Positions 16,443 to 26,126 of a stretch of DNA of 64,000 nt are shown piece after piece. The notes beneath the pieces are model-generated. The model was given only the letters and a program-made list of their open reading frames with translations. It ran no database searches and was not told the origin of the DNA. Positions within the stretch are counted from its first letter, which is position 1, and the number at the start of each line of letters is the position of its first letter. Both the position numbers and the translations under genes were made by a program. The DNA comes from Sutcliffiella sp. FSL R7-0096 (GTDB lineage: Bacteria > Bacillota > Bacilli > Bacillales > Bacillaceae_I). The stretch covers positions 2,026,001 to 2,090,000 of the forward strand of contig NZ_CP152003.1 of NCBI RefSeq assembly GCF_038595065.1. Direction: 5' to 3'.

Positions 16443-16521
16443 TTTATTGCTAGGCAGGAAAACGAGGTTGCCTGTCGAATAATGTTAAGTACTAGTCGAG
16501 ATTTTAATGGAGGTGGCATCA

Positions 16522-17022
16522 ATGCCCTTAACACCGCTTGATATTCACAATAAAGAATTTAATAAGGCTTTTCGTGGTTACGATGAAGATGAAGTAAATG
16601 AGTTTCTAGATCAGGTAATCAAGGATTATGAAATGATTTTACGTGAAAAGAAAGAACATGAGGAAAAGGTGAAAGAATTACATGACCGTCTATCTCATTT
16701 CACAACCATTGAGGAAACATTGAATAAATCTATCTTGGTGGCACAGGAATCTGCAGAAGATGTCAGAAGAAATGCTCAAAAGGAAGCAAAGCTGATCATT
16801 AAAGAGGCGGAAAAGAACGCAGATCGCATCATTAATGAATCTCTCTTAAAGTCAAGAAAGCTGCAAGTAGAAATCGATGAACTGAAAAAACAATCAAAGA
16901 TTTTTCGTAACCGTTTCAAGATGCTAGTTGAAGCACAATTGGAATTGATTGATAATGACGATTGGGAACATTTGATGGAATACGAGGAAAAAGATAAAGA
17001 ATTAGAAGAAAGTGGAGTATAA
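16522..17022 (+). CDS. divIVA: Cell pole and septum-site protein DivIVA
   Basis: Coiled-coil protein that recognises negative membrane curvature, recruits MinJ and, in sporulation, RacA. 166 aa from ATG 16522, behind GGAGGTGG; the ATG at 16507 overlaps that site. The N-terminal membrane-binding part [30 protein letters not shown] (about 3-32) is classic. Two coiled-coil segments follow (about 35-75 and 80-140) and the tail is acidic. The T-box for ileS starts right downstream. Confidence 0.96.
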   Translation: MPLTPLDIHNKEFNKAFRGYDEDEVNEFLDQVIKDYEMILREKKEHEEKVKELHDRLSHFTTIEETLNKSILVAQESAEDVRRNAQKEAKLIIKEAEKNADRIINESLLKSRKLQVEIDELKKQSKIFRNRFKMLVEAQLELIDNDDWEHLMEYEEKDKELEESGV

Positions 17023-17026
17023 CCTT

Positions 17027-17056
17027 GACGATATAAGGTTATATTCAGTATAATAA
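17027..17056 (+). promoter_or_regulatory. SigA promoter of the ileS T-box leader
   Basis: TTGACG (17027-17032), 18 bp, TATAAT (17051-17056). A near-consensus vegetative promoter just after divIVA. Confidence 0.75.
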
Positions 17057-17109
17057 CGAAACAAATCAAAGTTTTTTCATATGATAGTTTAAATGAACTT
17101 ATTTACATT

Positions 17110-17380
17110 ATACAGAATAGAAAGCGTTGATAGGGACAGTAGTTCCTCTTATCACTTATTGGAGCGAGTCGGGGACGGTGGAAGCCCGGTATAAGAAGAG
17201 GAATGAATATCACCCTAGAGCACCGGACTGAAGGCTTGATAGCTTGTAAGTTCAGTCGTCACATTCACGTTACGAATGCTAAAGTGGATCGGATACTGCC
17301 TCAAACAGTCTGGTCAATTTAGGGTGGTACCACGGGAGATCCTCTCGTCCCTTTTTTGGGACGAGGGGATTTTTTTATTT
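17110..17380 (+). ncRNA. T-box riboswitch (isoleucine) controlling ileS
   Basis: Leader RNA that senses uncharged tRNA-Ile. Stem I has the GATAGGGACAGTAG start; the specifier region GAATATCACC offers the Ile codon ATC at 17209-17211. The T-box sequence AGGGTGGTACCACGG is at 17321-17335, with TGGT (17325-17328) able to pair with the ACCA end of the tRNA. The terminator pairs 17339-17351 with 17358-17370 and is followed by a T run. The specifier codon agrees with the ileS gene downstream. Confidence 0.95.
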
Positions 17381-17400
17381 ATCTTATGGTAAAGAGTTTC

Positions 17401-17490
17401 ATAGCTGTTGATTGGATTACAGGACGAATACTCCTCAAGGAGATAGCGCTTAGCGAAAGACCCCGCAAGTGAAGCGTGGCCACTGAAAAA
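17401..17490 (+). repeat. Dispersed non-coding repeat, truncated copy D
   Basis: ATAGCTGTTGATTGG start, ACTCCTCAAGGAGATAGCGC and ACCCCGCAAG blocks, but the 3' inverted end is missing. It starts 20 bp after the T-box terminator. Confidence 0.7.
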
Positions 17491-17520
17491 CATAATAACT
17501 TATCGTCCTAATAATTTCTA

Positions 17521-17612
17521 GCTGTTGATTGGAACAAAAGGCGAAGACTCCTGCGGAGGCTCAAGGTCGCCCCGCGGAAAGCGCAGCCTTTTGTGGAAAT
17601 CAACAGCGGTAT
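17521..17612 (+). repeat. Dispersed non-coding repeat, short copy E
   Basis: GCTGTTGATTGGAAC start and GGAAATCAACAGCGG end, so both inverted ends are intact, with a deletion in the middle (about 92 bp in total). The inner GCGAAGACTCCTGCGG and CCCCGCGGAAAGCGCAG pieces can pair, so its RNA would fold into a long hairpin. Confidence 0.75.
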
Positions 17613-17640
17613 TAGTCAGATAGAATAATGTACTTTTTCA

Positions 17641-17722
17641 GTGGTCTAGGCGAAGCCGAGGAGACCCCGCAAGCGCCCCTAGGAAAGCGCAGCCCAGTGC
17701 GGAAATTAACAGCGCTGTTTAT
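17641..17722 (+). repeat. Dispersed non-coding repeat, 5'-truncated copy F
   Basis: Lacks the left end; keeps GCGAAGCC, GAGACCCCGCAAGCGCCC, CTAGGAAAGCGCAGCCCAGTG and the right end GGAAATTAACAGCGCTG. It ends about 60 bp before the ileS start. Confidence 0.7.
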
Positions 17723-17782
17723 CAGATCCATTATTTTATGAAAAAACAACAAATTAAAAATGTGAAAGTTGGAGGAAATACC

Positions 17783-20551
17783 ATGGAATACAAAGATACG
17801 TTATTAATGCCAAAAACCGAATTCCCAATGCGCGGAAACCTGCCGAACCGCGAGCCACAGCTACAACAAAAATGGGATGAAATGGACATCTATAAAAAGG
17901 TACAAGAACGCACAAAGGACCGTCCGATGTACGTATTGCACGATGGACCTCCATATGCAAATGGTGACATCCATATGGGTCACGCGCTAAACAAGGTCTT
18001 AAAGGACTTTATCGTTCGCTATAAGTCCATGAGCGGATACCATGCTCCATATGTGCCGGGTTGGGATACTCATGGTTTGCCAATTGAAACAGCTTTAACT
18101 AAAAACAAAAAAGTGAAACGCAAGGAAATGTCTGTTGCAGATTTCCGTAAATTGTGTGAAGAATATGCCTATGACCAAGTAGACCGTCAGCGTGAGCAAT
18201 TTATGCGACTCGGGGTACGTGGCGACTGGTTCAACCCATATATCACATTAAAGCCAGAATATGAAGCACAGCAAATCAAGGTGTTCGGTGAAATGGCGAA
18301 AAATGGTCTGATCTATAAAGGGTTGAAGCCTGTTTACTGGTCCCCGTCCAGTGAATCCGCACTTGCAGAAGCGGAAATTGAATACCAGGATAAACGTTCT
18401 CCTTCCATCTATGTAGCCTTTAATGTTCAAGATGGAAAGGGTGTGCTGGATGGTTCTGAACGGTTCATCATCTGGACAACTACTCCATGGACGATCCCGG
18501 CTAACCTTGGAATTGCCGTAAATGCCGATCTTGATTACAGTGTGGTGGAAGTGAACGGTGAAAAATTCATCATTGCTGCAGAGCTTCTTGAAACGGTATC
18601 CAGCACGCTTGAGTGGGAAGATGCCAAAGTGGTAAAAGCATTTAAAGGTGCAGAGCTTGAACATATTGTTGCAAAGCATCCACTATACGATCGTACATCC
18701 TTAGTAATGTTAGGTGACCATGTAACAACAGACGCGGGAACTGGCTGTGTACACACGGCACCTGGTCACGGGGAAGACGACTTTATCATCGGGAAGAAAT
18801 ATGGTTTGGATGTGCTGTGCCCGGTTGATGCAAAAGGAAACATGACAGAAGAAGCACCTGGCTTTGAAGGGCTATTCTATGACGAGGCGAACAAGCCGAT
18901 CACAGAAAAACTTCAAGAAGCAGGAGCACTTCTGAAATTGAACTTTATCACTCACTCCTACCCGCATGACTGGCGTACAAAAAAGCCGACCATTTTCCGT
19001 GCAACGGCACAATGGTTTGCATCAATCGATAAAATCAGAGATCAATTGCTTGAAGCGGTTGCAGAAACTAAATGGGTACCAGCATGGGGCGAAACGCGCC
19101 TGTATAACATGGTACGTGACCGTGGCGACTGGTGTATCTCCCGTCAGCGTGCGTGGGGTGTTCCGATTCCGGTATTCTACGCAGAAAACGGGCAGGAAAT
19201 CATCACGGATGAGACAATCGATCATGTATCTGCACTGTTCAGGGAGCATGGCTCAAACATTTGGTTCGAAAAAGAAGCAATAGACCTGCTACCGGAAGGC
19301 TTTAAGCATGAAGCAAGTCCGAATGGTACATTCTTCAAAGAAATGGACATCATGGATGTATGGTTCGATTCCGGATCTTCCCATCAATCCGTTCTAGAAG
19401 AAAGAGATGACCTGCAACGTCCGGCAGACCTATATCTTGAAGGTTCTGACCAATACCGCGGATGGTTTAACTCTTCCTTGACAACAAGTGTAGCAGTAAC
19501 AGGAAAAGCTCCTTACAAAGGGATTCTAAGCCACGGATTCGCACTGGATGGGGATGGACGCAAGATGAGTAAGTCCCTTGGTAACGTAGTTCTTCCATCC
19601 AAGGTAATGAATCAGCTTGGAGCAGACATTCTTCGTCTATGGGTGGCATCTGTTGATTATCAATCAGATGTTCGTGTTTCTGATAACATCTTGAAGCAGG
19701 TAGCTGAAGTGTACCGTAAAATCCGTAACACATTCCGTTTTCTTCTAGGAAACCTTGCTGATTTCGATCCGACAGTCCACGCTGTGGAGATGAAAGATTT
19801 ACGTGAAGTGGACCGTTATATGATGGTGAAGCTTAACAACATGATCACAAAGGTTAAGAAATCCTATGAAGACTATGAATTTGCCGGTATCTACCATGCG
19901 GTTCATAACTTCTGTACGATTGAACTAAGTTCTTTCTATCTTGATTTTGCAAAGGATATCCTTTACATCGAAGCGAAGGATCAGCATGACCGCCGTGCAA
20001 TCCAGACAGTCCTTTACGAGACATTACTTGCTCTTACAAAGCTTGTGACACCTATCCTTCCTCATACAGCTGATGAAGTGTGGTCTCACATCGAGTTTGT
20101 AAAAGAGGAAAGCGTGCAGCTGGTGGATATGCCGGATGTATTGCCTGTTGAAAATGCAGATGCAATTGAAGAGAAATGGGATAAATTCATGTCATTACGC
20201 GACGATGTGCTGAAGGCGCTGGAAGTTGCCCGTAACGAAAAGGTTATCGGTAAATCTCTTGCAGCGAAAATTACATTGTACCCTAATGCTGAAACAAAGA
20301 CATTGCTTGATTCCATCGAGGAAAATGTTCAACAGTTGTTCATCGTTTCCGGTTTGGAAGTGGCCGGAGTGAAGGAAGATGCTCCTGAGAATGCTCAAGT
20401 ATTTGAAGGCGTCGCAATTTCCGTAAATCCAGCCGATGGAGAAACATGTGACCGCTGCTGGGTTGTAACACCAACAGTTGGCCAAGATGCCGACCATCCG
20501 ACACTATGTGTTCGTTGTGCTTCCGTTGTAAAAGAGAACTACACTGCTTAA
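17783..20551 (+). CDS. ileS: Isoleucyl-tRNA synthetase
   Basis: Class I aminoacyl-tRNA synthetase charging tRNA-Ile, with editing of valine. 922 aa from ATG 17783, behind TTGGAGG; the frame from 17738 begins in repeat-derived sequence. Motifs: HMGH (64-67) in the [16 protein letters not shown] context, [13 protein letters not shown] of the editing domain, [22 protein letters not shown] (594-598), and a C-terminal zinc site CDRCW with CVRC. Control is by the T-box upstream, though about 400 bp of repeat-filled leader lies between its terminator and this start. Confidence 0.99.
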   Translation: MEYKDTLLMPKTEFPMRGNLPNREPQLQQKWDEMDIYKKVQERTKDRPMYVLHDGPPYANGDIHMGHALNKVLKDFIVRYKSMSGYHAPYVPGWDTHGLPIETALTKNKKVKRKEMSVADFRKLCEEYAYDQVDRQREQFMRLGVRGDWFNPYITLKPEYEAQQIKVFGEMAKNGLIYKGLKPVYWSPSSESALAEAEIEYQDKRSPSIYVAFNVQDGKGVLDGSERFIIWTTTPWTIPANLGIAVNADLDYSVVEVNGEKFIIAAELLETVSSTLEWEDAKVVKAFKGAELEHIVAKHPLYDRTSLVMLGDHVTTDAGTGCVHTAPGHGEDDFIIGKKYGLDVLCPVDAKGNMTEEAPGFEGLFYDEANKPITEKLQEAGALLKLNFITHSYPHDWRTKKPTIFRATAQWFASIDKIRDQLLEAVAETKWVPAWGETRLYNMVRDRGDWCISRQRAWGVPIPVFYAENGQEIITDETIDHVSALFREHGSNIWFEKEAIDLLPEGFKHEASPNGTFFKEMDIMDVWFDSGSSHQSVLEERDDLQRPADLYLEGSDQYRGWFNSSLTTSVAVTGKAPYKGILSHGFALDGDGRKMSKSLGNVVLPSKVMNQLGADILRLWVASVDYQSDVRVSDNILKQVAEVYRKIRNTFRFLLGNLADFDPTVHAVEMKDLREVDRYMMVKLNNMITKVKKSYEDYEFAGIYHAVHNFCTIELSSFYLDFAKDILYIEAKDQHDRRAIQTVLYETLLALTKLVTPILPHTADEVWSHIEFVKEESVQLVDMPDVLPVENADAIEEKWDKFMSLRDDVLKALEVARNEKVIGKSLAAKITLYPNAETKTLLDSIEENVQQLFIVSGLEVAGVKEDAPENAQVFEGVAISVNPADGETCDRCWVVTPTVGQDADHPTLCVRCASVVKENYTA

Positions 20552-20557
20552 AAGAAA

Positions 20558-20588
20558 ACCGCTGACCTTTGTCGGCGGTTTTTTTTTG
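20558..20588 (+). terminator. Intrinsic terminator after ileS
   Basis: ACCGCTGAC (20558-20566) pairs with GTCGGCGGT (20571-20579) with one G-U pair, then nine T. Confidence 0.9.
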
Positions 20589-20690
20589 AAGAAAGTATAA
20601 TACCCTGTTGATTTCCGGAGCGTTGGAGTTGGATGAGCGATTCGTGAGTATAAAGCAATTCTATTTATCCTTTTTTGGAGGTGTGGTTTC

Positions 20691-21274
20691 GTATGGAACC
20701 ACTAGCACTACAAAAAAGAGCAGTTCAGTCGTCATAGAGGGTGTATGGAACCACCAGGAACACAAAAAATAGAAGTTCAGTCGCCATAGAGGGTGTATGG
20801 AACCACCAGAAACACAAAAAATAGAAGTTCAGTCGTCATAGAGGGTGTATGGAACCACCAGGAACACAAAAAATAGAAGTTCAGTCGCCATAGAGGGTGT
20901 ATGGAACCACCAGAAACACAAAAAAGAAAAGTTCAGTCGTCATAGAGGGTGTATGGAACCACCAGGAACACAAAAAATAGAAGTTCAGTCGCCATAGAGG
21001 GTGTATGGAACCACCAGAAACACAAAAAAGAAAAGTTCAGTCGTCATAGAGGGTGTATGGAACCACCAGGAACACAAAAAATAGAAGCTCAGTCGTCAAA
21101 GAGGGTGTATGGAACCACCAGAAACACAAAAAAGAGCAGTTCAGTCGTCATAGAGGGGGGATGGAACCACCAGGAACACAAAAAAGAGCAGTTCAGTCGC
21201 CATAGAGGGTGTATGGAACCACCAGAAATACAAAAAATAGAAGTTCAGTCGTCATAGAGGATGTATGGAACCAC
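20691..21274 (+). repeat. 52-bp tandem repeat (minisatellite), 11 full units
   Basis: The block GTATGGAACCACCAG starts at 20691 and recurs every 52 bp through 21211 (the 21159 unit reads GGATGG), with a partial twelfth unit at 21263. Each unit continues AACACAAAAAA, AGTTCAGTCG and CATAGAGGGT. Units alternate between CAGGAACAC and CAGAAACAC from the second to the eleventh, so the array grew as 104-bp dimers. 52 is not a multiple of 3, and frames through it switch peptide each unit, so it is not treated as coding. It fills the ileS-lspA gap where B. subtilis has ylyA. A fragment CTGTTGATTTCCGGAGCG near 20604 looks like an inverted end of the dispersed repeat. Confidence 0.95.
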
Positions 21275-21390
21275 TCTTATCAACTTTAATTAAGAAATTA
21301 TCCATCTTTATAAGGAATGAGCGGTTTGCCCAGTTTTTTAGTATAGAAACTAATCTGTCAATACTTCAGCTTTATTTACAACCCTCTATT

Positions 21391-21399
21391 TGCTATAAT
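21391..21399 (+). promoter_or_regulatory. Candidate extended -10 promoter for lspA
   Basis: TGC followed by TATAAT (21394-21399) just after the minisatellite and 39 bp before lspA; TTTACA at 21375 is too close (13 bp) to be a normal -35. Confidence 0.45.
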
Positions 21400-21437
21400 T
21401 CAAAAGTACATATAAAAAGCTGGGGGTACTTGTCAAG

Positions 21438-21905
21438 ATGTATTATCTTATTGCACTTGGAATTATCATTCTCGACCAACTAACAAAATGGTTGGTTGTA
21501 AGATACATGGAGCTTGGAGAAAGCATTCCGATTATACATAACTTTTTGTACTTATCCTCCCACCGCAATCGTGGAGCTGCCTGGGGGATATTAGAAGGCC
21601 AGATGTACTTTTTTTATATTATTACAGTAGGTGTTGTAATCGGACTTGTTGTGTACTTGCAAAAGTTGCCTAAAGATCAGCCTTGGATGAAGCTTGCATT
21701 GAGTTTGATGCTAGGAGGGGCGATCGGTAACTTCATTGATCGAGTGTTACACCAGGAAGTGATTGACTTCATCAACACATTCATTTTTACCTATGATTTT
21801 CCAATATTCAATGTGGCGGATTCTGCATTAGTGATAGGTGTTGGAATCATATTAGTCTTAACGATACTTGAAGGCAAGAAAGAGAAGGAGTTAACAAAAA
21901 AATGA
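21438..21905 (+). CDS. lspA: Lipoprotein signal peptidase II
   Basis: Membrane aspartic protease that cuts the signal peptide of prolipoproteins after lipidation. 155 aa with four membrane segments. Conserved boxes: DQLTKWLV near the N-terminus, [33 protein letters not shown] carrying the first catalytic Asp region, and [11 protein letters not shown] with the second catalytic Asp. It overlaps the next gene by 4 bp. Confidence 0.97.
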   Translation: MYYLIALGIIILDQLTKWLVVRYMELGESIPIIHNFLYLSSHRNRGAAWGILEGQMYFFYIITVGVVIGLVVYLQKLPKDQPWMKLALSLMLGGAIGNFIDRVLHQEVIDFINTFIFTYDFPIFNVADSALVIGVGIILVLTILEGKKEKELTKK

Positions 21906-22816
21906 CAGAAACCATGACGATCCAGATCGATGAATCACAGAAGAATGACCGTATCGACAAGGTGCTATCCACTCAGAATGAGGAATGGTCACGCTCGCAG
22001 GTCCAGCAATGGATCAAAGACGGACAAGTGCTTGTAAACGGAGAAAAAACTAAACCTAACTATAAGTGTAGTGTAGGTGATGACATAACCGTTACCATAC
22101 CCGAACCGGAGGCATTGGATGTTGTGCCAGAAGAGATGGACCTTGATATTTACTATGAAGATGCGGATGTCATTGTGGTAAATAAACCGCGAGGCATGGT
22201 GGTCCATCCTGCAGCAGGGCATGCGACCGGAACACTTGTTAATGGTTTAATGGCTCATTGTAAAGACCTTTCAGGTATCAATGGTGTCTTAAGACCTGGC
22301 ATAGTACATCGAATTGATAAAGACACTTCCGGGCTTTTGATGATCGCAAAAAACGATTTTGCACATGAAAAACTTGTCAACCAGCTCGTGGAAAAGACTG
22401 TAACACGGAAGTATCAAGCAATTGTACACGGTGTTATTTCCCATGATGTAGGGACTGTCGATGCTCCGATCGGCCGGGATAAAAAAGATCGCCAGGCGAT
22501 GACGGTGACAGATGAAAACAGCAGAAACGCCGTCACTCACTTCCGAGTGATTGAACGATATAAAGACTTTACGCATATTGAGTGCCAGCTTGAAACCGGG
22601 CGCACCCACCAAATCCGTGTCCATATGAAGTATATTGGGTACCCCTTGGCGGGTGACCCGAAATATGGTCCGAAAAAATCACTGGATATTGAAGGACAGG
22701 CTCTTCACGCGGGAATCCTAGGTTTTATACATCCTCGTACGGAAGAATACATGGAATTCGAGGCACCCAATCCGCCAGAATTCGAGCGCGTTTTAAAACA
22801 TTTAAAAAATCATTGA
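21902..22816 (+). CDS. ylyB: RluD-family 23S rRNA pseudouridine synthase YlyB
   Basis: Pseudouridine synthase acting on large-subunit rRNA. 304 aa: an N-terminal S4 domain (about 12-70; [31 protein letters not shown]) and the RluA-type catalytic domain with [16 protein letters not shown] (catalytic Asp near residue 140), followed by [27 protein letters not shown]. Translationally coupled to lspA. Its stop codon lies within the -35 of the pyr promoter. Confidence 0.95.
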   Translation: MTETMTIQIDESQKNDRIDKVLSTQNEEWSRSQVQQWIKDGQVLVNGEKTKPNYKCSVGDDITVTIPEPEALDVVPEEMDLDIYYEDADVIVVNKPRGMVVHPAAGHATGTLVNGLMAHCKDLSGINGVLRPGIVHRIDKDTSGLLMIAKNDFAHEKLVNQLVEKTVTRKYQAIVHGVISHDVGTVDAPIGRDKKDRQAMTVTDENSRNAVTHFRVIERYKDFTHIECQLETGRTHQIRVHMKYIGYPLAGDPKYGPKKSLDIEGQALHAGILGFIHPRTEEYMEFEAPNPPEFERVLKHLKNH

Positions 22817-22841
22817 CATCTTAAAGTTATTTTGAGATAAT
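22813..22841 (+). promoter_or_regulatory. SigA promoter of the pyr operon
   Basis: TTGACA (22813-22818), 17 bp, GATAAT (22836-22841). The -35 includes the TGA stop of ylyB. It drives the attenuated pyrR leader. Confidence 0.85.
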
Positions 22842-22860
22842 CATTACAGTTGAATAAGAC

Positions 22861-22986
22861 CTTTAAACGACAGTCCCGTGAGGCTGAGAAGGTAACGGCA
22901 TATGCGAATGGAGAAGCTATATTTATAGCCACCCCTCTATTTTCATGTACAAAAACCTCTCATCATTCGGTGAGAGGTTTTTTGTT
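22861..22986 (+). promoter_or_regulatory. PyrR-dependent attenuator 1 (pyrR leader)
   Basis: The PyrR-binding anti-antiterminator loop CAGTCCCGTGAGGCTGAGAA (22871-22890) sits in a stem with CCTTT-type and AAGG arms. The terminator AAACCTCTCA (22953-22962) / TGAGAGGTTT (22971-22980) with a T run follows. PyrR with UMP favours the terminator in this family. Confidence 0.9.
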
Positions 22987-23001
22987 TCTCGTTATAGGTA
23001 A

Positions 23002-23565
<564 letters not shown>

Positions 23566-23570
23566 ATAAG

Positions 23571-23693
23571 CCCTTTTAAATGCAGTCCCGTGAGGCTGGC
23601 AAAGGGGTAAATTGGTTTTAGAATTCGCTGCTGGCGGATTTTCTAGGGACCTCTCTACCTCTTTGCGCCATCAGGCTGCCAAAGAGTTTTTTT
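23571..23693 (+). promoter_or_regulatory. PyrR-dependent attenuator 2 (pyrR-pyrP)
   Basis: The conserved PyrR loop GCAGTCCCGTGAGGCTGGCA is flanked by CCCTTTT and AAAGGGG arms (23571-23607). The terminator CTCTTTG (23659-23665) / CAAAGAG (23680-23686) with seven T is next; the antiterminator can form from the sequence in between. Confidence 0.9.
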
Positions 23694-23718
23694 ATGGGAA
23701 AATACGGGAGGTAAACTG

Positions 23719-25038
23719 ATGAGAGAGAAACCAGTTTTAGACATACATGAAGTACCGAGCAAATCAAAATGGCTGATTTTCAGTATACAACATTTATTCG
23801 CCATGTTTGGCGCTACGATATTAGTACCTGCACTTGTAGGGTTGAATCCAGCAGTCGCATTAATTGCAAGTGGCCTTGGAACGCTTGCTTACATCTTCAT
23901 CACAAAAGGTCAGATACCAGCATATCTCGGTTCATCCTTTGCCTTCATCGTGCCGATCATAGCGGCCTCAGAACTTGCAGGTCCCGGCGGAGCGATGGTA
24001 GGGGGGTTCCTTGCAGGGTTGGTTTATGGAATTGTGGCTCTATTGATCAAGCAGCTTGGCCATCAATGGATCTTAACCATTTTGCCTCCGGTTGTAGTAG
24101 GGCCGGTCATTATAGTTATAGGACTCGGTTTAGCCGGAGTTGCAGTCGATATGGCGATGTATGAAAACCCCGGCGCACCAGAAGCTGAACTGATTTATAG
24201 TGTGAAACATCTTACGGTAGCCTTGACAACACTTGGCATTACCATTGTTAGTGCGATTTTCCTTAGAGGAATCTTCGGGATTATCCCGATACTGATTGGT
24301 ATTGTTGGTGGATATATTACAGCATATTTTGCAGGATTGATTGACTTGACACCAGTGAGTGTAGCAAAGTGGATCGAAGCACCGAACTTTATCGTACCGT
24401 TTGTTGATTATTCCCCAATGGTGACAGTGTCCATCATCGGTATCATGGTTCCGATAGCAATTGTAACCATCGCAGAACATATTGGAGATCAAATGGTAAT
24501 CAGTAAAATTGTCGGTAAGAACTTTATTAAAAAACCAGGACTACACCGCTCCATCTTAGGGGATGGTGTGGCAACGATGATCGCCTCCTTAATTGGTGGC
24601 CCACCTAACACAACTTATGGTGAAAACATCGGGGTCCTGGCCATAACGAGAGTATTCAGTGTCTTTGTTGTCGGAGGGGCGGCAGTTCTTGCCATCATGT
24701 TCGGATTTATCGGTAAAATATCAGCCTTGATCGGCACCATTCCAAGCGCGGTAATGGGCGGAGTATCCATCCTCTTGTTTGGAATAATTGCTTCAAGCGG
24801 TCTAAGAACATTAATTGACAATAAAGTAGATTTCAGTGTTAAACGAAATCTGATCATCGCTTCTGTAATCATGGTAATAGGTGTTGGAGGAGCTTTCATT
24901 AAAGTGTGGGATCTGCAGATTGCAGGAATGGCACTGGCAACGATCATCGGAATTTTCCTTAACCTTTTCTTACCGGGCAGAGAATCCGCAGCATCAGAAC
25001 ATGATGTGATGGACGAAGAACAAAATACAGTAGCTTAA
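23719..25038 (+). CDS. pyrP: Uracil permease
   Basis: Proton-coupled uracil transporter of the nucleobase-ascorbate (NCS2) family. 439 aa with about 14 hydrophobic segments. Family features: QHLFAMFGATILVPALVGLNP near the N-terminus, GSSFAFIVPI, the AEHIGDQMVISKIVG segment (the conserved E/Q of NCS2 helix 8), and LIGGPPNTTYGENIGVLAITRV with the helix 10 signature. ATG 23719 follows GGGAGGT. It has attenuators on both sides. Confidence 0.97.
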   Translation: MREKPVLDIHEVPSKSKWLIFSIQHLFAMFGATILVPALVGLNPAVALIASGLGTLAYIFITKGQIPAYLGSSFAFIVPIIAASELAGPGGAMVGGFLAGLVYGIVALLIKQLGHQWILTILPPVVVGPVIIVIGLGLAGVAVDMAMYENPGAPEAELIYSVKHLTVALTTLGITIVSAIFLRGIFGIIPILIGIVGGYITAYFAGLIDLTPVSVAKWIEAPNFIVPFVDYSPMVTVSIIGIMVPIAIVTIAEHIGDQMVISKIVGKNFIKKPGLHRSILGDGVATMIASLIGGPPNTTYGENIGVLAITRVFSVFVVGGAAVLAIMFGFIGKISALIGTIPSAVMGGVSILLFGIIASSGLRTLIDNKVDFSVKRNLIIASVIMVIGVGGAFIKVWDLQIAGMALATIIGIFLNLFLPGRESAASEHDVMDEEQNTVA

Positions 25039-25039
25039 C

Positions 25040-25180
25040 CTTTTAAAACAAGTCCAGAGAGGCTGAGAAGGGTGCAAGGCAAAAACTCATCAAACAAGGA
25101 AGATTCTGCAAAAGTATCCTCTTGTTTACCTGAGTATGAGCAAAACACCCTTCCGGCAAAATGGATAGGGTGTTTTTTTA
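25040..25180 (+). promoter_or_regulatory. PyrR-dependent attenuator 3 (pyrP-pyrB)
   Basis: PyrR loop CAAGTCCAGAGAGGCTGAGA between CCTTTT and AAGG arms at about 25040-25070. The terminator AAAACACCCT (25142-25151) / AGGGTGTTTT (25167-25176) with a T run ends 20 bp before the pyrB start. Confidence 0.88.
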
Positions 25181-25199
25181 TGAAACGGGAGGGATGAAA

Positions 25200-26126
25200 A
25201 TGAGACACTTACGAATGATGAGTGACTTGGCAAACGAGGAGATTATGGCACTGATTGAAGAAGCAATAGAATTTCAACAAGGAAAACAATGGACACCAGG
25301 AAAACAGACATTCGTTGCCAACCTCTTCTACGAATCAAGTACAAGAACAAAATGCAGCTTTGAAGTGGCAGAAAGAAAGCTTGGTATTCAAGTGCTGCCA
25401 TTTGAAGTCAGTACATCAAGCGTCAACAAAGGTGAAAGCTTGTACGATACAGCTAAAACACTAGAGTCCCTAGGCGTAAGTGCACTTGTCATTCGCCACC
25501 CAGAAGAAGAATATTTCAACCAGTTACATACTATCGGGGCAGCGATCATCAACGGAGGCGATGGTTGTGGGAATCATCCAACCCAGTCGTTATTGGACCT
25601 GATGACAATTTTCCAGGAGTTTGAGCACTTCGAGAACTTAAAGATAACCATTATTGGCGATATCCGCCATAGCCGGGTGGCAAGATCCAACGCAGAAGTA
25701 CTGGAGCGACTGGGTGCAAAGGTAAGATTTGTCGCACCTGATGAATGGAAGGATAACAGTTATCCAAAAGAGGCTTACATCACTATGGAAGATGCGATAC
25801 AAACAAGTGATGTAGTGATGCTTTTGAGAATACAGCATGAAAGGCATCACAGCGGTAAAGCAGGATTGGATGATTACCACGAGCAATACGGTATGACGAT
25901 CCAACGTGAAAAAGAAATGAAGCCGAACAGTATCATCATGCACCCGGCACCAATCAACCGTGGGGTGGAAATTGCTTCAGAACTTGTGGAATGCGAGCGC
26001 TCAAGGATTTTCAAGCAGATGGAAAACGGCTTATACATGAGAATGGCTGTACTGAAAAAAGCACTAACAAACAATGAAGGAGGAAAAGAGCATGACAACA
26101 TTATTAAAGAATGGGAAATGGCTTAA
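25200..26126 (+). CDS. pyrB: Aspartate carbamoyltransferase catalytic subunit
   Basis: Condenses carbamoyl phosphate with aspartate, the first committed pyrimidine step. 308 aa from ATG 25200, 6 nt after GGGAGGG; the ATGs at 25161 and 25194 are too early. Motifs: STRTK (47-51, in [12 protein letters not shown]. subtilis has EPSTRTRFSFE), [49 protein letters not shown] and [11 protein letters not shown]. No regulatory-subunit gene is nearby, as expected in Bacillus. It overlaps pyrC by 35 bp. Confidence 0.97.
   Translation: MRHLRMMSDLANEEIMALIEEAIEFQQGKQWTPGKQTFVANLFYESSTRTKCSFEVAERKLGIQVLPFEVSTSSVNKGESLYDTAKTLESLGVSALVIRHPEEEYFNQLHTIGAAIINGGDGCGNHPTQSLLDLMTIFQEFEHFENLKITIIGDIRHSRVARSNAEVLERLGAKVRFVAPDEWKDNSYPKEAYITMEDAIQTSDVVMLLRIQHERHHSGKAGLDDYHEQYGMTIQREKEMKPNSIIMHPAPINRGVEIASELVECERSRIFKQMENGLYMRMAVLKKALTNNEGGKEHDNIIKEWEMA

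Noticed and set aside
20949-21257. 102-aa open frame in the 52-bp repeat array
   Set aside because: The unit length is not a multiple of three, so the peptide changes frame every unit, and there is no convincing start signal; it is a by-product of the repeats.
20691-21274. Possible CRISPR array
   Set aside because: Units are directly adjacent and nearly identical over the full 52 bp; there are no unique spacers and no cas genes.
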